Origin: Oceanisphaera marina
GTDB taxonomy: Bacteria > Pseudomonadota > Gammaproteobacteria > Enterobacterales > Aeromonadaceae
Direction: 5' to 3'
Assembly: GCF_014643915.1 (NCBI RefSeq)
Contig: NZ_BMKE01000009.1
Location: forward strand, 55,948-119,947
DNA length: 64,000 nucleotides
Under the pieces are notes generated by a model that saw nothing but the letters and a program-made list of their open reading frames with translations, was not told the origin of the DNA and ran no database searches. Shown here piece by piece: positions 24,670 through 34,144 of the stretch; the stretch's first letter is position 1, and each line of letters opens with the position of its first letter. Position numbers and translations under genes: made by a program.

Positions 24670-24693
24670 GAGCAGATCCAGAATATCGAGTGA
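24670..24693 (+). other. Right attachment junction (attR): chromosomal end of yicC
   Basis: GAG CAG ATC CAG AAT ATC GAG TGA encodes EQIQNIE and a stop, the same peptide that ends yicC at 232-255. Every one of the eight codons except ATC differs only at the wobble base, or in the kind of stop codon. This is most simply the displaced original end of the host gene, followed by the original terminator. Confidence 0.8.
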
Positions 24694-24728
24694 TTTATCA
24701 CAATGTCGCTATGTTATAGACTCTTGCA

Positions 24729-24755
24729 AAGCCCTTTGACCAAGGGCTTTTTTAT
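24729..24755 (+). terminator. Original yicC terminator, now stranded beyond the island
   Basis: AAGCCCTT (24,729-24,736) pairs with AAGGGCTT (24,742-24,749) and is followed by a T-run. It sits 36 bases after the displaced yicC stop codon, mirroring the copy at 284-320. Confidence 0.8.
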
Positions 24756-24796
24756 TGCCAATCGGCTGCAACACCTTAACTTACCGAGATAAAATC

Positions 24797-26737
24797 GTGT
24801 TTAACAACACCCTCCGCATACTATTACTGCTGCTGGCCACCGCTCTGCTCAGCAAGTTTTCCATTACCGCGCTTAATCCTTATTTGGCCACGCAACTGTT
24901 CAGTAGCGAAGGAGCTTACAGTTTATGGTGGGGATTACGCCTGGACATGACCGCCGCCACCGCTTTGGCCACGCCCGTCATATTACTGTTGCTGGTTATT
25001 CATCTTGGTGGTAGCCGGCCCAGCCTTGTTAAACCCCTGCTGTTTGTAGCCGGATTATGGCTGATATTGACCACCACGGCCGATGCCATCTACATGCTGG
25101 AAGCTGGCCGACACGTCACCTTTGAAGTCTTTACCGGCAGTGGTCTGGAGCAAGGGCTGATTGCCACCGCCTTGACGACCTATATTGCGCAGACGCTCAC
25201 CGGATTGGGGTTAACGTTACTGCTGGCCGTCGCAATCTGGAAATTACCGCTTGGTGCCACTCCCGGCCAGGTATCGCAACCTCACGCCGCAAGGAAGGCG
25301 CGCTGGCCTGCTGCCGCTGGTTTATTGCTGGTGTGGCTGGCGGTTACCGCCACTGCCGTGCGTGGTGGCTGGAGCGATGCGCCGCAGTCGCCGATGAGCG
25401 CCTATAAAATAGGCGATCCCAATCAGGCTGCCCTGGCATGGAATGCGCCTTACGCCATTACCTATTACCTGACCAAAGGCAAAAAACGCGCCGCTCAACA
25501 ACAGACTCCCCCGCCCAGCAGCCAGGACATGGCCTTGCTGGCCGAGTACCTGCGTAGTCATCACCAGCAAGCTCTCGAGTTGCCCACCAAGCAAGCCAAT
25601 GTGCTGATAGTGCTACTCGAAAGCTGGCCCGCCGCCGATTTGGCAAGTTATGCCCAATCCATTCCCGGTGCGGCTCCGCCCTCGGCGGCCCCTTACTTTG
25701 ATAGCTTGCGCCAGCAAAGCCTCACCACCAATGCCTTGTATGCCGATGGTTACCGTACCGTCGAGGGGATGTTTGCTTCCTTCTGCTCGTTTCCCAACCC
25801 GATTGGCGGAGGCGTTGCCGGCACTCAGCTGCAAGGTGCCGACTACTATTGCCTGCCTCGTTTGCTCAAAGAACAAGGCTTTGATACCCACTTTATTCAA
25901 GGTAGCGGCAAGGGCATAGTGGGCTCCTTTGCTCAAAGCCTGGGTTTTACCCATTCTTACGGTAAGTCCGACTATGATTTTGCCGGTACCGAGAATTACT
26001 GGGGTTATATGGATGATGACATTTACCGTTTCACCCTCGACAAGCTCGCCTCTCTCACCGGCCCTTATCTGGTGACCGTGAATACCGGCACCACTCACGA
26101 CACCTATCTGCCATCCGAAGACGACTATATTTTTGGCAAAGAGAATAGAGCCGCGCTACGCCGTAACGTAATACACAGTGCCGATGGCGCCTTGCAGCGT
26201 TTTTTAACGCGACTGCCTGAAGTCTTAACCGAACCCACCCTGGTGGTATTGATGGCCGATCACACGGCATCGGTAGAGCCCAATGATCTGGAACGCAATG
26301 CCATTCCGTTTTTAATGTTTGCCACCGATGGCTCAGTGCCCACGCAAACTCGCCCCATCAGTGCCGGCCAGCTGGATATAGCGCCGACCATTATCGACTG
26401 GCTTGGCGGTCAGGTGCCTTGGTTTACCGGTCAATCATTATTGGCTGAACAATATAACGGCTTTGCGCACTATTCCGATGGCCAGACGGTGCACTGGATT
26501 GAAGGCAAGCATCTGGTGCAGTTTAACGCCACCGCCATCGACCTGGAGCACAGCAGTACCACGTGCTTTGAGATTGCAAACAATGGTTTGGCTCTGACTC
26601 CGGACAGTTGCGCCAATGAGGATTACGGTAATATGCTGCGGCGCGCACAGGCATACACCCGATATACGCAATCATTGCTATTTGCCGGTAAAACCCGTGA
26701 CTTTGCAGAGTTATTGTCGAAAACTACGGAGCAATAG
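24797..26737 (+). CDS. LTA-synthase-family membrane phosphoglycerol transferase (alkaline phosphatase superfamily)
   Basis: A 646-residue inner-membrane enzyme. Four to five hydrophobic segments occupy about residues 5-170, including ILLLLLATALLSKF and LVKPLLFVAGLWLILTTTA. A periplasmic sulfatase-like domain follows: NVLIVLLESWPAADL (metal Glu), YRTVEGMFASFCSFPNP (candidate catalytic Thr), FDTHFIQGSGKGI and VVLMADHTASVEPN (metal Asp-His). Gram-negative members add phosphoglycerol or related groups to glycans or lipids; the substrate here is unknown. GTG 24,797 is preferred because the hydrophobic helix starts just after it and a GAG lies eight bases upstream. It is the first host gene beyond the island. 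Confidence 0.85.
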   Translation: MFNNTLRILLLLLATALLSKFSITALNPYLATQLFSSEGAYSLWWGLRLDMTAATALATPVILLLLVIHLGGSRPSLVKPLLFVAGLWLILTTTADAIYMLEAGRHVTFEVFTGSGLEQGLIATALTTYIAQTLTGLGLTLLLAVAIWKLPLGATPGQVSQPHAARKARWPAAAGLLLVWLAVTATAVRGGWSDAPQSPMSAYKIGDPNQAALAWNAPYAITYYLTKGKKRAAQQQTPPPSSQDMALLAEYLRSHHQQALELPTKQANVLIVLLESWPAADLASYAQSIPGAAPPSAAPYFDSLRQQSLTTNALYADGYRTVEGMFASFCSFPNPIGGGVAGTQLQGADYYCLPRLLKEQGFDTHFIQGSGKGIVGSFAQSLGFTHSYGKSDYDFAGTENYWGYMDDDIYRFTLDKLASLTGPYLVTVNTGTTHDTYLPSEDDYIFGKENRAALRRNVIHSADGALQRFLTRLPEVLTEPTLVVLMADHTASVEPNDLERNAIPFLMFATDGSVPTQTRPISAGQLDIAPTIIDWLGGQVPWFTGQSLLAEQYNGFAHYSDGQTVHWIEGKHLVQFNATAIDLEHSSTTCFEIANNGLALTPDSCANEDYGNMLRRAQAYTRYTQSLLFAGKTRDFAELLSKTTEQ

Positions 26738-26858
26738 CCATTCGGTATTAACCGTGTTTTTGGTACATCAAGGCGGCAGAGTACAGTTTGTCTGTCGCCT
26801 TCCGCCGTATTAAAGTAACTGCCAGCCTTTCAGCCTTATCAGTATCAGAGTAGCGACC

Positions 26859-29800
26859 ATGCACTTCACTCTCAACGATATCCAACACCTCACCAGCCCG
26901 GCGGCGTTCAAGCGGGGTGAGACCTATTTTCGCCAGGGCAAGGTGATGTATGCCAATCTGGACGAGGTGCATGAGCAGGTTATTGCCAAGGTAAAGGGCA
27001 CAGAGCCTTACCCCTATGAAGTGTTCCTGTTCTGGGAAGGCAAGGCGCTGGCCTCGGACTGCAGCTGCCCGGTGGGCTACAACTGCAAACACGGGGTGGC
27101 GGCGGCACTGCAGTGGCTAAGCGAACAGCAAGCCACTGCAAACGCCGGCAACAGCTCACCCCAGTCGGCTTTGGAAAAATGGTTGACGGCATTACCCTTC
27201 GAGGTCGAGCCCCCTCTGGATGAGACTGCGTTGCAGCCGGGCCGGCATTATCTGCTGTATCAACTGGAGCAAGATCAGGGCCAGCATCGTCTTTCGATAT
27301 ACAAAGCCTACCTTAAAAAGAATGGCGACTGGAGTCAGCGTAAGCCCTATCTGGCCCCTTATTACGCCGCCTGGAATGTACCGGATTTTTATCTGCCGCA
27401 AGACAGCAGCGTAATGCAGCAGCTGCAACAACCGGGGCTGCAATCCTGTCATGATTTGCTGCTGACTGGGACCGCAGGCGCCCAAGTGTTAAATCAACTA
27501 CAGCTTAGTCGGCGCTTGATATTGGCAGACGGTCAATTCCTGCACACGGCGCCACAGCGTACGCTCCATTGGCAATGGCAAACATCGGACACGGAACAAC
27601 GCCTGCTCGCCGAGCTGGAAGGCGTAACCAACTGGGAGCCGATTGCGGTAACACCGCCTTACTATCTGGACCGAGATAATGCCATCATCGGTGAGATAGC
27701 GACCCCCTTGACCGGCTCCCAGCTCGCTCACCTATATAACATGCCACCGGTACCCAACGAGCAAATGCCCATGGTCTCCGCCCAGTTGCGTCGGGTATTT
27801 AAGCCTGAACAGCTGCCGCTGGCCAAAGAGCCGACCCTGATCACGGAAGCTACCCCCGTACCACACCTGACCCTGACGATGACACAATCGGAACACGGCG
27901 CGCCGCTCCCCGCAGCGCAGCTGCATTTCGACTATGGCCCCATTGCCCTGGCGCCTCTCTATCACGGCGCCTTCAATACCGAGTCATTACTGCAACAGCA
28001 CGACGGGCAGGCCTATCTGATCGAACGCCAGGACAGCGCCGAAAAAGAGTACGCTCTCCAACTACAGGATCTGGGCCTCTGGCCGAGCGCCGCGCTCAAC
28101 GATATCGGGCTAAAAGATACCTGGATGCCGAATACCGGCAATGCCGCGCAGGCACTGCGGCATTGGCAGGAATTGCTGGAGCAAGACTTTCCCGAGCTGG
28201 AACGTCGGGGCTGGCGAATCAGTGAGGCAGCGGATTACCGGTTCGAGATCCACGATGCCCGCTTCGATATCGAACTACAAGACAGCCACCATAGCTGGTT
28301 CGATTTCTCGCTCGGGCTGCAGCAGGGCGAGATCAAACTCGACACCATGGAGGTGATCGGCGCCTGGCTGCAGGCCGACATGCCAGCCGAACTGCTGCTG
28401 CCGGTCGGCGACGACTGGCTGCGGGTGGATACCCAGCCGCTATGGACCATACGCGATTTGCTGATCGAGCTGTTCGACCAGAAACTACTCGACCGCCCCA
28501 TCACCCTGCCCGCCTTTCAAGCGGCGCAACTGCAGGGCCTGGAGCTGGACGATCGCCAGGCGCCGTTAACCCGGAACATGATGGCACAGCTGCAGGACTT
28601 CACCGGCCTGCAACCGGTGCCGGTGCCAGCCGGACTGAATGCCGAGCTGCGCCCCTATCAACAGCAGGGGCTGAACTGGCTGGCCTTTCTGCATCGTTAC
28701 GGCTTGGGCGGCATTCTGGCCGACGACATGGGATTGGGCAAAACCCTGCAAACCCTGGCGCTGATCCAGCACCTCAAGGAAACCGACCAACTGCAGCAAC
28801 CGGCCATGATACTGGCGCCTACCAGCCTGGTGGGTAACTGGCAGCATGAGGCCAGCCGCTTTACCCCCGACCTAAGGGTGCTGATTATTCACGGCCCCCA
28901 GCGCCATGCGGCCTTCGAGCAGATAGCAAACCATGATCTGGTGATCACCACCTACCCGCTGCTGCTGCGCGACGGCGAACACTACGCCCAGCAGCACTTT
29001 GGTGTGCTGGTACTGGATGAAGCCCAGGCCATCAAAAATCCCACCACCAAGGTCGCCCAACGAGTGCGTGAGCTCAAGGGCGGCTTGCGGTTATGCCTGA
29101 GTGGCACACCGCTGGAAAATCACCTCGGTGAGCTGTGGGCACTGATGGACTTCGTACTGCCCGGCCTGCTTGGTGGTCGTAGCCGTTTCAATCACAGCTA
29201 TCGCCAGCCCATCGAAAACGACGGCAACCGACAGCGCCAACAAGAGCTGGGCCAACGACTGGCCCCCTTTATGCTGCGCCGCACCAAGGCCGAAGTAGTG
29301 AAAGAATTGCCGGAAAAAACCGAGATTATTCAGTACGTGGAATTGCAGGGCAAACAGCGCGCGCTGTATGAAAGCATTCGTGTGAGCATGGAAAAACGGC
29401 TGCGTACTTTAGTTGCGCAAAAGGGCATGGCCCGCAGTCACATCGAGTTTCTCGATGCCCTGCTCAAGTTGCGTCAGGCCTGTATCGACCCGCGATTGGT
29501 CAAGCTGGAAAAAGCCGCCGACATCAAGGAGCATGCCAAGCTGGACTGGCTGGCGGATGCCATTCCTCGGTTACTGGAGGAAGGCCGTCATATTCTGGTG
29601 TTCTCCCAGTTTACCGAAGTGCTGAGCTTGATCGAAGTCGAGCTCCAGCTGCGTAACATTGACTACAGCAAGCTCATCGGCAAGACCCGCAACCGCCAAC
29701 CGGCCATCGACCGTTTTCAGCAAGGCAAGGTGCAGGTATTTTTAATCAGCCTCAAGGCCGGTGGCAGCGGCCTGAACCTGACGGCGGCGGATGTGGTCAT

Positions 29801-30035
29801 TCACGTCGACCCTTGGTGGAACCCGGCGGTAGAAAATCAGGCTACCGACCGCGCCCACCGGATCGGGCAGGACAAACCGGTGTTCGTGTACAAGCTGGTG
29901 GCCGCCGACACGGTAGAAGAACGTATTCAGCAGATGCAGCAACAGAAACAGGCGCTGGCCGACGCCCTGTTCAGCGACACCGGCAGTGCCGGCCTGCCCT
30001 CGGATTCAGACAGCCTGCTGGCGCTGCTGAGCTAA
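26859..30035 (+). CDS. SWIM zinc-finger SNF2 helicase (HepA/RapA-like)
   Basis: A 1,058-residue SNF2-family ATPase. A SWIM finger lies near residues 67-80 (CSCPVGYNCKH). The helicase core covers roughly residues 590-1,040: Walker A ADDMGLGKTLQTL (about 620), DEAQAIKNP (about 719), LSGTPLENHLGELWALMDF, then QACIDPRLV, LVFSQFT, SGLNLTAADVVIHVDPWWNPAVE and TDRAHRIGQ. Such proteins move along DNA and remodel bound proteins or RNA polymerase. The next gene (30,090-31,865) converges on it with a 54-base gap. The sequence is complete and core-like in base composition. Confidence 0.93.
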   Translation: MHFTLNDIQHLTSPAAFKRGETYFRQGKVMYANLDEVHEQVIAKVKGTEPYPYEVFLFWEGKALASDCSCPVGYNCKHGVAAALQWLSEQQATANAGNSSPQSALEKWLTALPFEVEPPLDETALQPGRHYLLYQLEQDQGQHRLSIYKAYLKKNGDWSQRKPYLAPYYAAWNVPDFYLPQDSSVMQQLQQPGLQSCHDLLLTGTAGAQVLNQLQLSRRLILADGQFLHTAPQRTLHWQWQTSDTEQRLLAELEGVTNWEPIAVTPPYYLDRDNAIIGEIATPLTGSQLAHLYNMPPVPNEQMPMVSAQLRRVFKPEQLPLAKEPTLITEATPVPHLTLTMTQSEHGAPLPAAQLHFDYGPIALAPLYHGAFNTESLLQQHDGQAYLIERQDSAEKEYALQLQDLGLWPSAALNDIGLKDTWMPNTGNAAQALRHWQELLEQDFPELERRGWRISEAADYRFEIHDARFDIELQDSHHSWFDFSLGLQQGEIKLDTMEVIGAWLQADMPAELLLPVGDDWLRVDTQPLWTIRDLLIELFDQKLLDRPITLPAFQAAQLQGLELDDRQAPLTRNMMAQLQDFTGLQPVPVPAGLNAELRPYQQQGLNWLAFLHRYGLGGILADDMGLGKTLQTLALIQHLKETDQLQQPAMILAPTSLVGNWQHEASRFTPDLRVLIIHGPQRHAAFEQIANHDLVITTYPLLLRDGEHYAQQHFGVLVLDEAQAIKNPTTKVAQRVRELKGGLRLCLSGTPLENHLGELWALMDFVLPGLLGGRSRFNHSYRQPIENDGNRQRQQELGQRLAPFMLRRTKAEVVKELPEKTEIIQYVELQGKQRALYESIRVSMEKRLRTLVAQKGMARSHIEFLDALLKLRQACIDPRLVKLEKAADIKEHAKLDWLADAIPRLLEEGRHILVFSQFTEVLSLIEVELQLRNIDYSKLIGKTRNRQPAIDRFQQGKVQVFLISLKAGGSGLNLTAADVVIHVDPWWNPAVENQATDRAHRIGQDKPVFVYKLVAADTVEERIQQMQQQKQALADALFSDTGSAGLPSDSDSLLALLS

Positions 30036-30089
30036 TACAGGGGCGAAGGAGGCAAGTTCTGGCTGCACTCCTTCCCCTCACACAGTACA

Positions 30090-31865
30090 TTACCCCATCC
30101 CATAACCGGCCTGATGCAGGGCGCGGCGGAAATTCTGTTCTCGGTGGGGCTCAATCAACAGCCGGTTATCGCCCGCCGCCAGACACAAGCCAGCGGTCAA
30201 CGGATGAGCGGCAATTGCCGCCGCTGTGGGCTCATCCCGACAATGCAGCAACAGCATGGTACCGGCCGGCATCACCGCCCGGGCATTGGCTTCGCAGCTG
30301 GCCAGCAACTGTTCGCTGTCTTGCGGTAAAAAGGGCTGGGGATCGCGCCTGGCAATAAAGTCACGCAACGGCGTCAGGCTGCCGCCGTTTTCCAGCAGGG
30401 TCAGTATTTTCTCCACCGACAACTGCCAGCCCTGCTCGTCCAGGCCATCCGCATAGCCCTCTATCAGCAACAGCTCGGCCTCACTCGGCGGTTGGTTGAA
30501 CTGCAGTCGGTAACCTTTTTGCATGGTCAGCGGTGTTTGCTGGCTGGCTGACGGATCCTCATAGTCCTTGCTCAGTCCCAGACAATAGGCACCAAACGCA
30601 TTCAGCCGCACATAAAGCAGGCCGTCGTACCGGCTAAGACATTGGAGATCCTCGCCACACCACACATTGTCATAGTCAGGCTCTGGGTGATCGGGGGGAG
30701 CCAACACCACATCAATCAAGCCCAGGGTGGCCGCGTATTCCAGCAACACACAGCGCAAATAGCGCCCTTGCAACATCTCCCAGTTGGCATTGTGTAGCGC
30801 GCCATAATGGCGGTCAAATATATACAGGGCCCCCATCTCCTCGGTGATCTCGAACTCATGGCCTGCGGTCAGCATAAAGCGGGAAAAATCCGGATAAGAC
30901 ACCCAGCCAGCCACCGGGCTCTCGGCGAGCGCCGCTGCAATCGCATGGCGGCGGTCGGGCACAGAGGTTAACCATTTTGCCCCCTTGCCGGTTTGCCCCT
31001 TGATAATATCGATGCGAGAGAACTCGTCCAGCACCTGACTATCCAGCCAGTCCAGCCACAATTGCCTCTGGATCTGATGCAGTGGGGCCGACAGTTGCTT
31101 AAGCCCCTCGGCAGTCAGCACCAGCCGACCGGCTTTTCGTCGCACCCAACGAGAGGCCTGCAACAGCATGATCCAGCCAAAGGCCTTGATATGAGCTCCC
31201 CCTGGGGCGTCTTCGCAGGGATCGTCCGGGTAGTATTCCTCCAACCGGCTCGAGAGCTTTTGCAGCAATGCTTTACCCGGCAGGCCGGTTTTATCGCTGA
31301 CCTTGAGCTCTCCCTCCTGCAGCAGTACCAGCATCAATCGCAACTCTCTTGCCGCCGCTCGCTCCCGTTCAACTATTACCGTATTGGCGGGCAGCGGGGT
31401 TGGCAACTCATCGGGCTGCAACTGCGCCACTGCGGGCGGCAACACCAGTGATTTGAGCCGCTGCTGAAGCCAGTCCGGAATACGCTGCCCACCCTGATAA
31501 CGTGCCGGCGGATAGAAAAACCACCCCAGTTTGTACTGCTCGGCCGGGGTGTGGTAGTAGTGATAACGCTCGGTAAACCAGGCTGGCAAGGTGCCAAACT
31601 CGGCGGCAAAGCGGCGTTCGTCAAACCAGCCATCGCTGCAATAAAGGCTGGTGCGTACCGCCTGCTGCTCCAGCGGAGAAAGAGATTGCCATACCAGGGC
31701 CAGGCCATCTCCTGATAACCAGGCCTTGATGGCTCTTGTCAGCTCCGCCTTGCGGGTCGGTGCCGTGCCGGCTGCTGGGCAGGATTTGAAGCGGGGCTTA
31801 AGCTGATCCACCGTCAGCAGATTCAGAATATCCAGAAAAGCCTGATCATTATTGTTGGCCGACAC
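30090..31865 (-). CDS. Large protein of unknown function, possibly with a helicase-associated domain
   Basis: A 591-residue protein that I do not firmly recognise. The N-terminus (LTVDQLKPRFKSCPAAGTAPTRKAELTRAIKAWLSG) looks like a SAP-type helix-extended-helix that might bind nucleic acid. The C-terminus (AGTMLLLHCRDEPTAAAIAAHPLTAGLCLAAGDNRLLIEPHREQNFRRALHQAGY) resembles the helicase-associated C-terminal domain of XPB/Ssl2-like bacterial proteins. No Walker motif is visible, so it is not itself an ATPase. Facing a SNF2 helicase tail to tail, it may assist that enzyme, but they do not share a transcript. Confidence 0.6.
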   Translation of the reverse strand: MSANNNDQAFLDILNLLTVDQLKPRFKSCPAAGTAPTRKAELTRAIKAWLSGDGLALVWQSLSPLEQQAVRTSLYCSDGWFDERRFAAEFGTLPAWFTERYHYYHTPAEQYKLGWFFYPPARYQGGQRIPDWLQQRLKSLVLPPAVAQLQPDELPTPLPANTVIVERERAAARELRLMLVLLQEGELKVSDKTGLPGKALLQKLSSRLEEYYPDDPCEDAPGGAHIKAFGWIMLLQASRWVRRKAGRLVLTAEGLKQLSAPLHQIQRQLWLDWLDSQVLDEFSRIDIIKGQTGKGAKWLTSVPDRRHAIAAALAESPVAGWVSYPDFSRFMLTAGHEFEITEEMGALYIFDRHYGALHNANWEMLQGRYLRCVLLEYAATLGLIDVVLAPPDHPEPDYDNVWCGEDLQCLSRYDGLLYVRLNAFGAYCLGLSKDYEDPSASQQTPLTMQKGYRLQFNQPPSEAELLLIEGYADGLDEQGWQLSVEKILTLLENGGSLTPLRDFIARRDPQPFLPQDSEQLLASCEANARAVMPAGTMLLLHCRDEPTAAAIAAHPLTAGLCLAAGDNRLLIEPHREQNFRRALHQAGYGMG

Positions 31866-31981
31866 GAAGATCTCCTGTTAGTTTGGGTTATGCCATCGTT
31901 GTCGCTGCGAGAGGCCACTCAGCAGGCAGGCATGCTAAAATAAACCGAGAGCTAACTCCACAACTTGCCACAGGAGCTCCA

Positions 31982-32770
31982 GTGACGGCGCACAAAATAC
32001 TGGCCAACCGGTTGATCAAATTCTTTGCCAACATGACCAAGATGCTGAGCTACGGCTTTCATGCCCTACTGCCCAACAAGCGCTTTACCCTGCCGGAACG
32101 ATCCGGCGCTTTGATAAAAGGCAAAGACAGGCCTGTTCCCCGCATCATCTGGCAGACCAACTTCACCAACAAGGTCACCCTGCCGGTTTACCTTAATTAT
32201 CTGTTCAATCGCATCCTGTCGCCGACCTTCGCGTATCGCTTCATGATCACCGAAGCCCGCGCCGATTTCATCAGCGCCAACTACTCACCTGAGATATTCA
32301 ACGCCTATTCCCGTCTGCAAATAGGGGCCGCTCAGGCGGATTTCTGGCGGCTGCTGGTGCTGCAAAAGTACGGCGGTGTCTATCTGGATATTGACGCCCA
32401 CGCGGTCTGGCCACTGGGCTACACCATCAAGCCAGAGCACGAAGAGCTGTATATCATTCGTCAAAAAAACGAGCTGACCAACTACTTCATCGCCAGCAAG
32501 CCCGACAATGCCAACCTGGCCAGACTCATCAGGCAGGTAATGCAGAATATTGAAGAAGACACGATTGCAGGGGTCTATGACATGACAGGCCCTGGGGTGT
32601 TCAATCAGGTGCTGGACTATCAGAACATTCCCACTACCTTTTATCGCATCACCTGTAATCAGGGCAGCTTTACCAACGAACACTTTCAATACATCGACAA
32701 ACCCCAGGGCAAGTGGACCAAGGAGCAGTACAAGGTCGACGTGGTCCGGAAAACTCCCCCAGAGAGCTAA
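31982..32770 (+). CDS. Glycosyltransferase family 32 (DXD) protein
   Basis: A 262-residue cytoplasmic glycosyltransferase of the GT32/Och1-like type. The family words are PRIIWQTNFTN (about residue 52), GAAQADFWRLLVLQKYGGVYLDIDAHAVWPL with the metal-binding D-I-D at about 134-136, and TGPGVFNQVL. I begin at GTG 31,982, six bases after AGGAG; the open frame extends back to 31,883 without a ribosome-binding site. It is a lone gene between two minus/plus neighbours rather than part of a polysaccharide cluster, so its acceptor cannot be guessed. Confidence 0.82.
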   Translation: MTAHKILANRLIKFFANMTKMLSYGFHALLPNKRFTLPERSGALIKGKDRPVPRIIWQTNFTNKVTLPVYLNYLFNRILSPTFAYRFMITEARADFISANYSPEIFNAYSRLQIGAAQADFWRLLVLQKYGGVYLDIDAHAVWPLGYTIKPEHEELYIIRQKNELTNYFIASKPDNANLARLIRQVMQNIEEDTIAGVYDMTGPGVFNQVLDYQNIPTTFYRITCNQGSFTNEHFQYIDKPQGKWTKEQYKVDVVRKTPPES

Positions 32771-32992
32771 ACCTTCAGCCTGCCTCGGCCAGCACAAACG
32801 GTGGCAGTATTCAGTAAAGGTATCGATTCCTTTGACAGCTTGGCTGTGCTTTTATCTTGATCAAATTGGTTAACAACTCGGTTTTAACGAGGTATTGATC
32901 AGGAAAAAACTGATAGAGCCGAAGCCACTACCTGATCATAATGAAATTTGCGTGGAGGGCACTTCCGCAGCAAGCTATAGTTACTTTTGACT

Positions 32993-33022
32993 GGTCGTTG
33001 TATTTACAACGGCCATTTTTTT
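32993..33022 (+). terminator. Hairpin with T-run upstream of gmk
   Basis: GGTCGTTGTA (32,993-33,002) pairs with TACAACGGCC (33,005-33,014) with one G-T pair, followed by ATTTTTTT. It lies 222 bases after the glycosyltransferase stop and 86 bases before gmk. It may end the upstream transcript or act as an attenuator in the gmk leader. The remainder of 32,771-33,108 shows no gene. Confidence 0.6.
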
Positions 33023-33108
33023 ATTCCTCATCTTCTGGTAAGATTTGCCGCCCTTGGTTCCAGCCCATGCTCGGCGCTGGCAGATAATCCCGAATGGGCA
33101 CGACACAT

Positions 33109-33738
33109 ATGGCGCACTGCGGTACCTTATTTATTATTTCTTCTCCTAGTGGCGCAGGCAAATCCAGCCTGATCAAAGCCCTGCTAGAGCGTCCCAGCGC
33201 CGATGGCAAGCTACAGGTTTCAGTTTCCCATACCACCCGAGCCGAGCGGCCAGGGGAAGTGGACGGCATTCATTACCACTTTATCGACCAGCCCGAGTTT
33301 AAAGCGCTGATTGAACGCGGTGCCTTTTATGAGTGGGCCGAAGTCTTTGGTAACTACTATGGCACCTCGCGCGAATGGATTGACGAGCAGTTGGCACAAG
33401 GCATCGATATTCTGCTGGATATCGACTGGCAAGGCGCCCGCCAGATCCGCGCCCAGTCTCCCAGCGCCAAATCGATCTTTATTCTGCCTCCCAGCCGTAT
33501 AGAGCTGGAACGCCGCCTGAATGCTCGGCAACAAGACAGTGCCGAAGTCATCAAAGGCAGAATGGATAAAGCCGTCTCCGAGATGTCCCATTACAACGAA
33601 TACGATTACTTGCTGGTCAATGACCATTTTGATCAAGCATTAAATCGCCTGAGTGCCATTATAGAGGCCGAACGTGCCAATACTGACAAACAGGCGATAC
33701 GTTACCAGGACTTGCTTTGCGGCCTACTGGCGGAATAA
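33109..33738 (+). CDS. gmk: Guanylate kinase
   Basis: A 209-residue enzyme converting GMP and ATP to GDP and ADP. It has the P-loop [31 protein letters not shown] (GMP site), [23 protein letters not shown] and [13 protein letters not shown] 33,109 matches the usual family start just before [11 protein letters not shown]; an ATG at 33,094 would add five residues. It leads the gmk-rpoZ-spoT order conserved in gammaproteobacteria, coupling guanine nucleotide supply and (p)ppGpp metabolism. Confidence 0.96.
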   Translation: MAHCGTLFIISSPSGAGKSSLIKALLERPSADGKLQVSVSHTTRAERPGEVDGIHYHFIDQPEFKALIERGAFYEWAEVFGNYYGTSREWIDEQLAQGIDILLDIDWQGARQIRAQSPSAKSIFILPPSRIELERRLNARQQDSAEVIKGRMDKAVSEMSHYNEYDYLLVNDHFDQALNRLSAIIEAERANTDKQAIRYQDLLCGLLAE

Positions 33739-33787
33739 GCTAAGATCCATTAGAATTTTGCACCTTTTTTAATCATTGGAGTCCTTT

Positions 33788-34063
33788 ATGGCACGCGTTA
33801 CTGTTGAAGATGCTGTTGAGCAAGTTGGCAACCGTTTTGATTTGGTTCTGGTTGCTTCCCGTCGCGCCCGCCAACTGGCTACCCAAGGCAAAGATGCCCT
33901 GGTTCCGCTGGAAAACGACAAGCCGACCGTTGTTGCACTGCGTGAAATCGAGCTGGGCCTGGTTAACCATGCCGTGATGGATGTACAGGATCGCCAAGAG
34001 CAGCAGGAAATGGACGCCGCCGAGCTGGCTGCGGTTGCCGCCATTGCCGAAGGCCGCCTGTAA
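33788..34063 (+). CDS. rpoZ: RNA polymerase omega subunit
   Basis: A 91-residue omega subunit ([48 protein letters not shown]). ATG 33,788 is preceded by GGAG ten bases upstream. Omega helps assemble the beta' subunit and forms part of a ppGpp site on RNA polymerase. The gene lies 49 bases after gmk and 81 before spoT, the standard order. Confidence 0.97.
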   Translation: MARVTVEDAVEQVGNRFDLVLVASRRARQLATQGKDALVPLENDKPTVVALREIELGLVNHAVMDVQDRQEQQEMDAAELAAVAAIAEGRL

Positions 34064-34144
34064 GCTTGCACCAATGAGCCCGTTCAGACAGAGCGGGCCC
34101 TACCTCAGAATTGCGTATTAACGATATCGTTTATCGAGGTAATA

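Noticed and set aside
1-24700. tRNA gene as the integration target
   Set aside because: No cloverleaf or CCA-type end was seen at either junction. The duplicated sequence is clearly the coding end of yicC.
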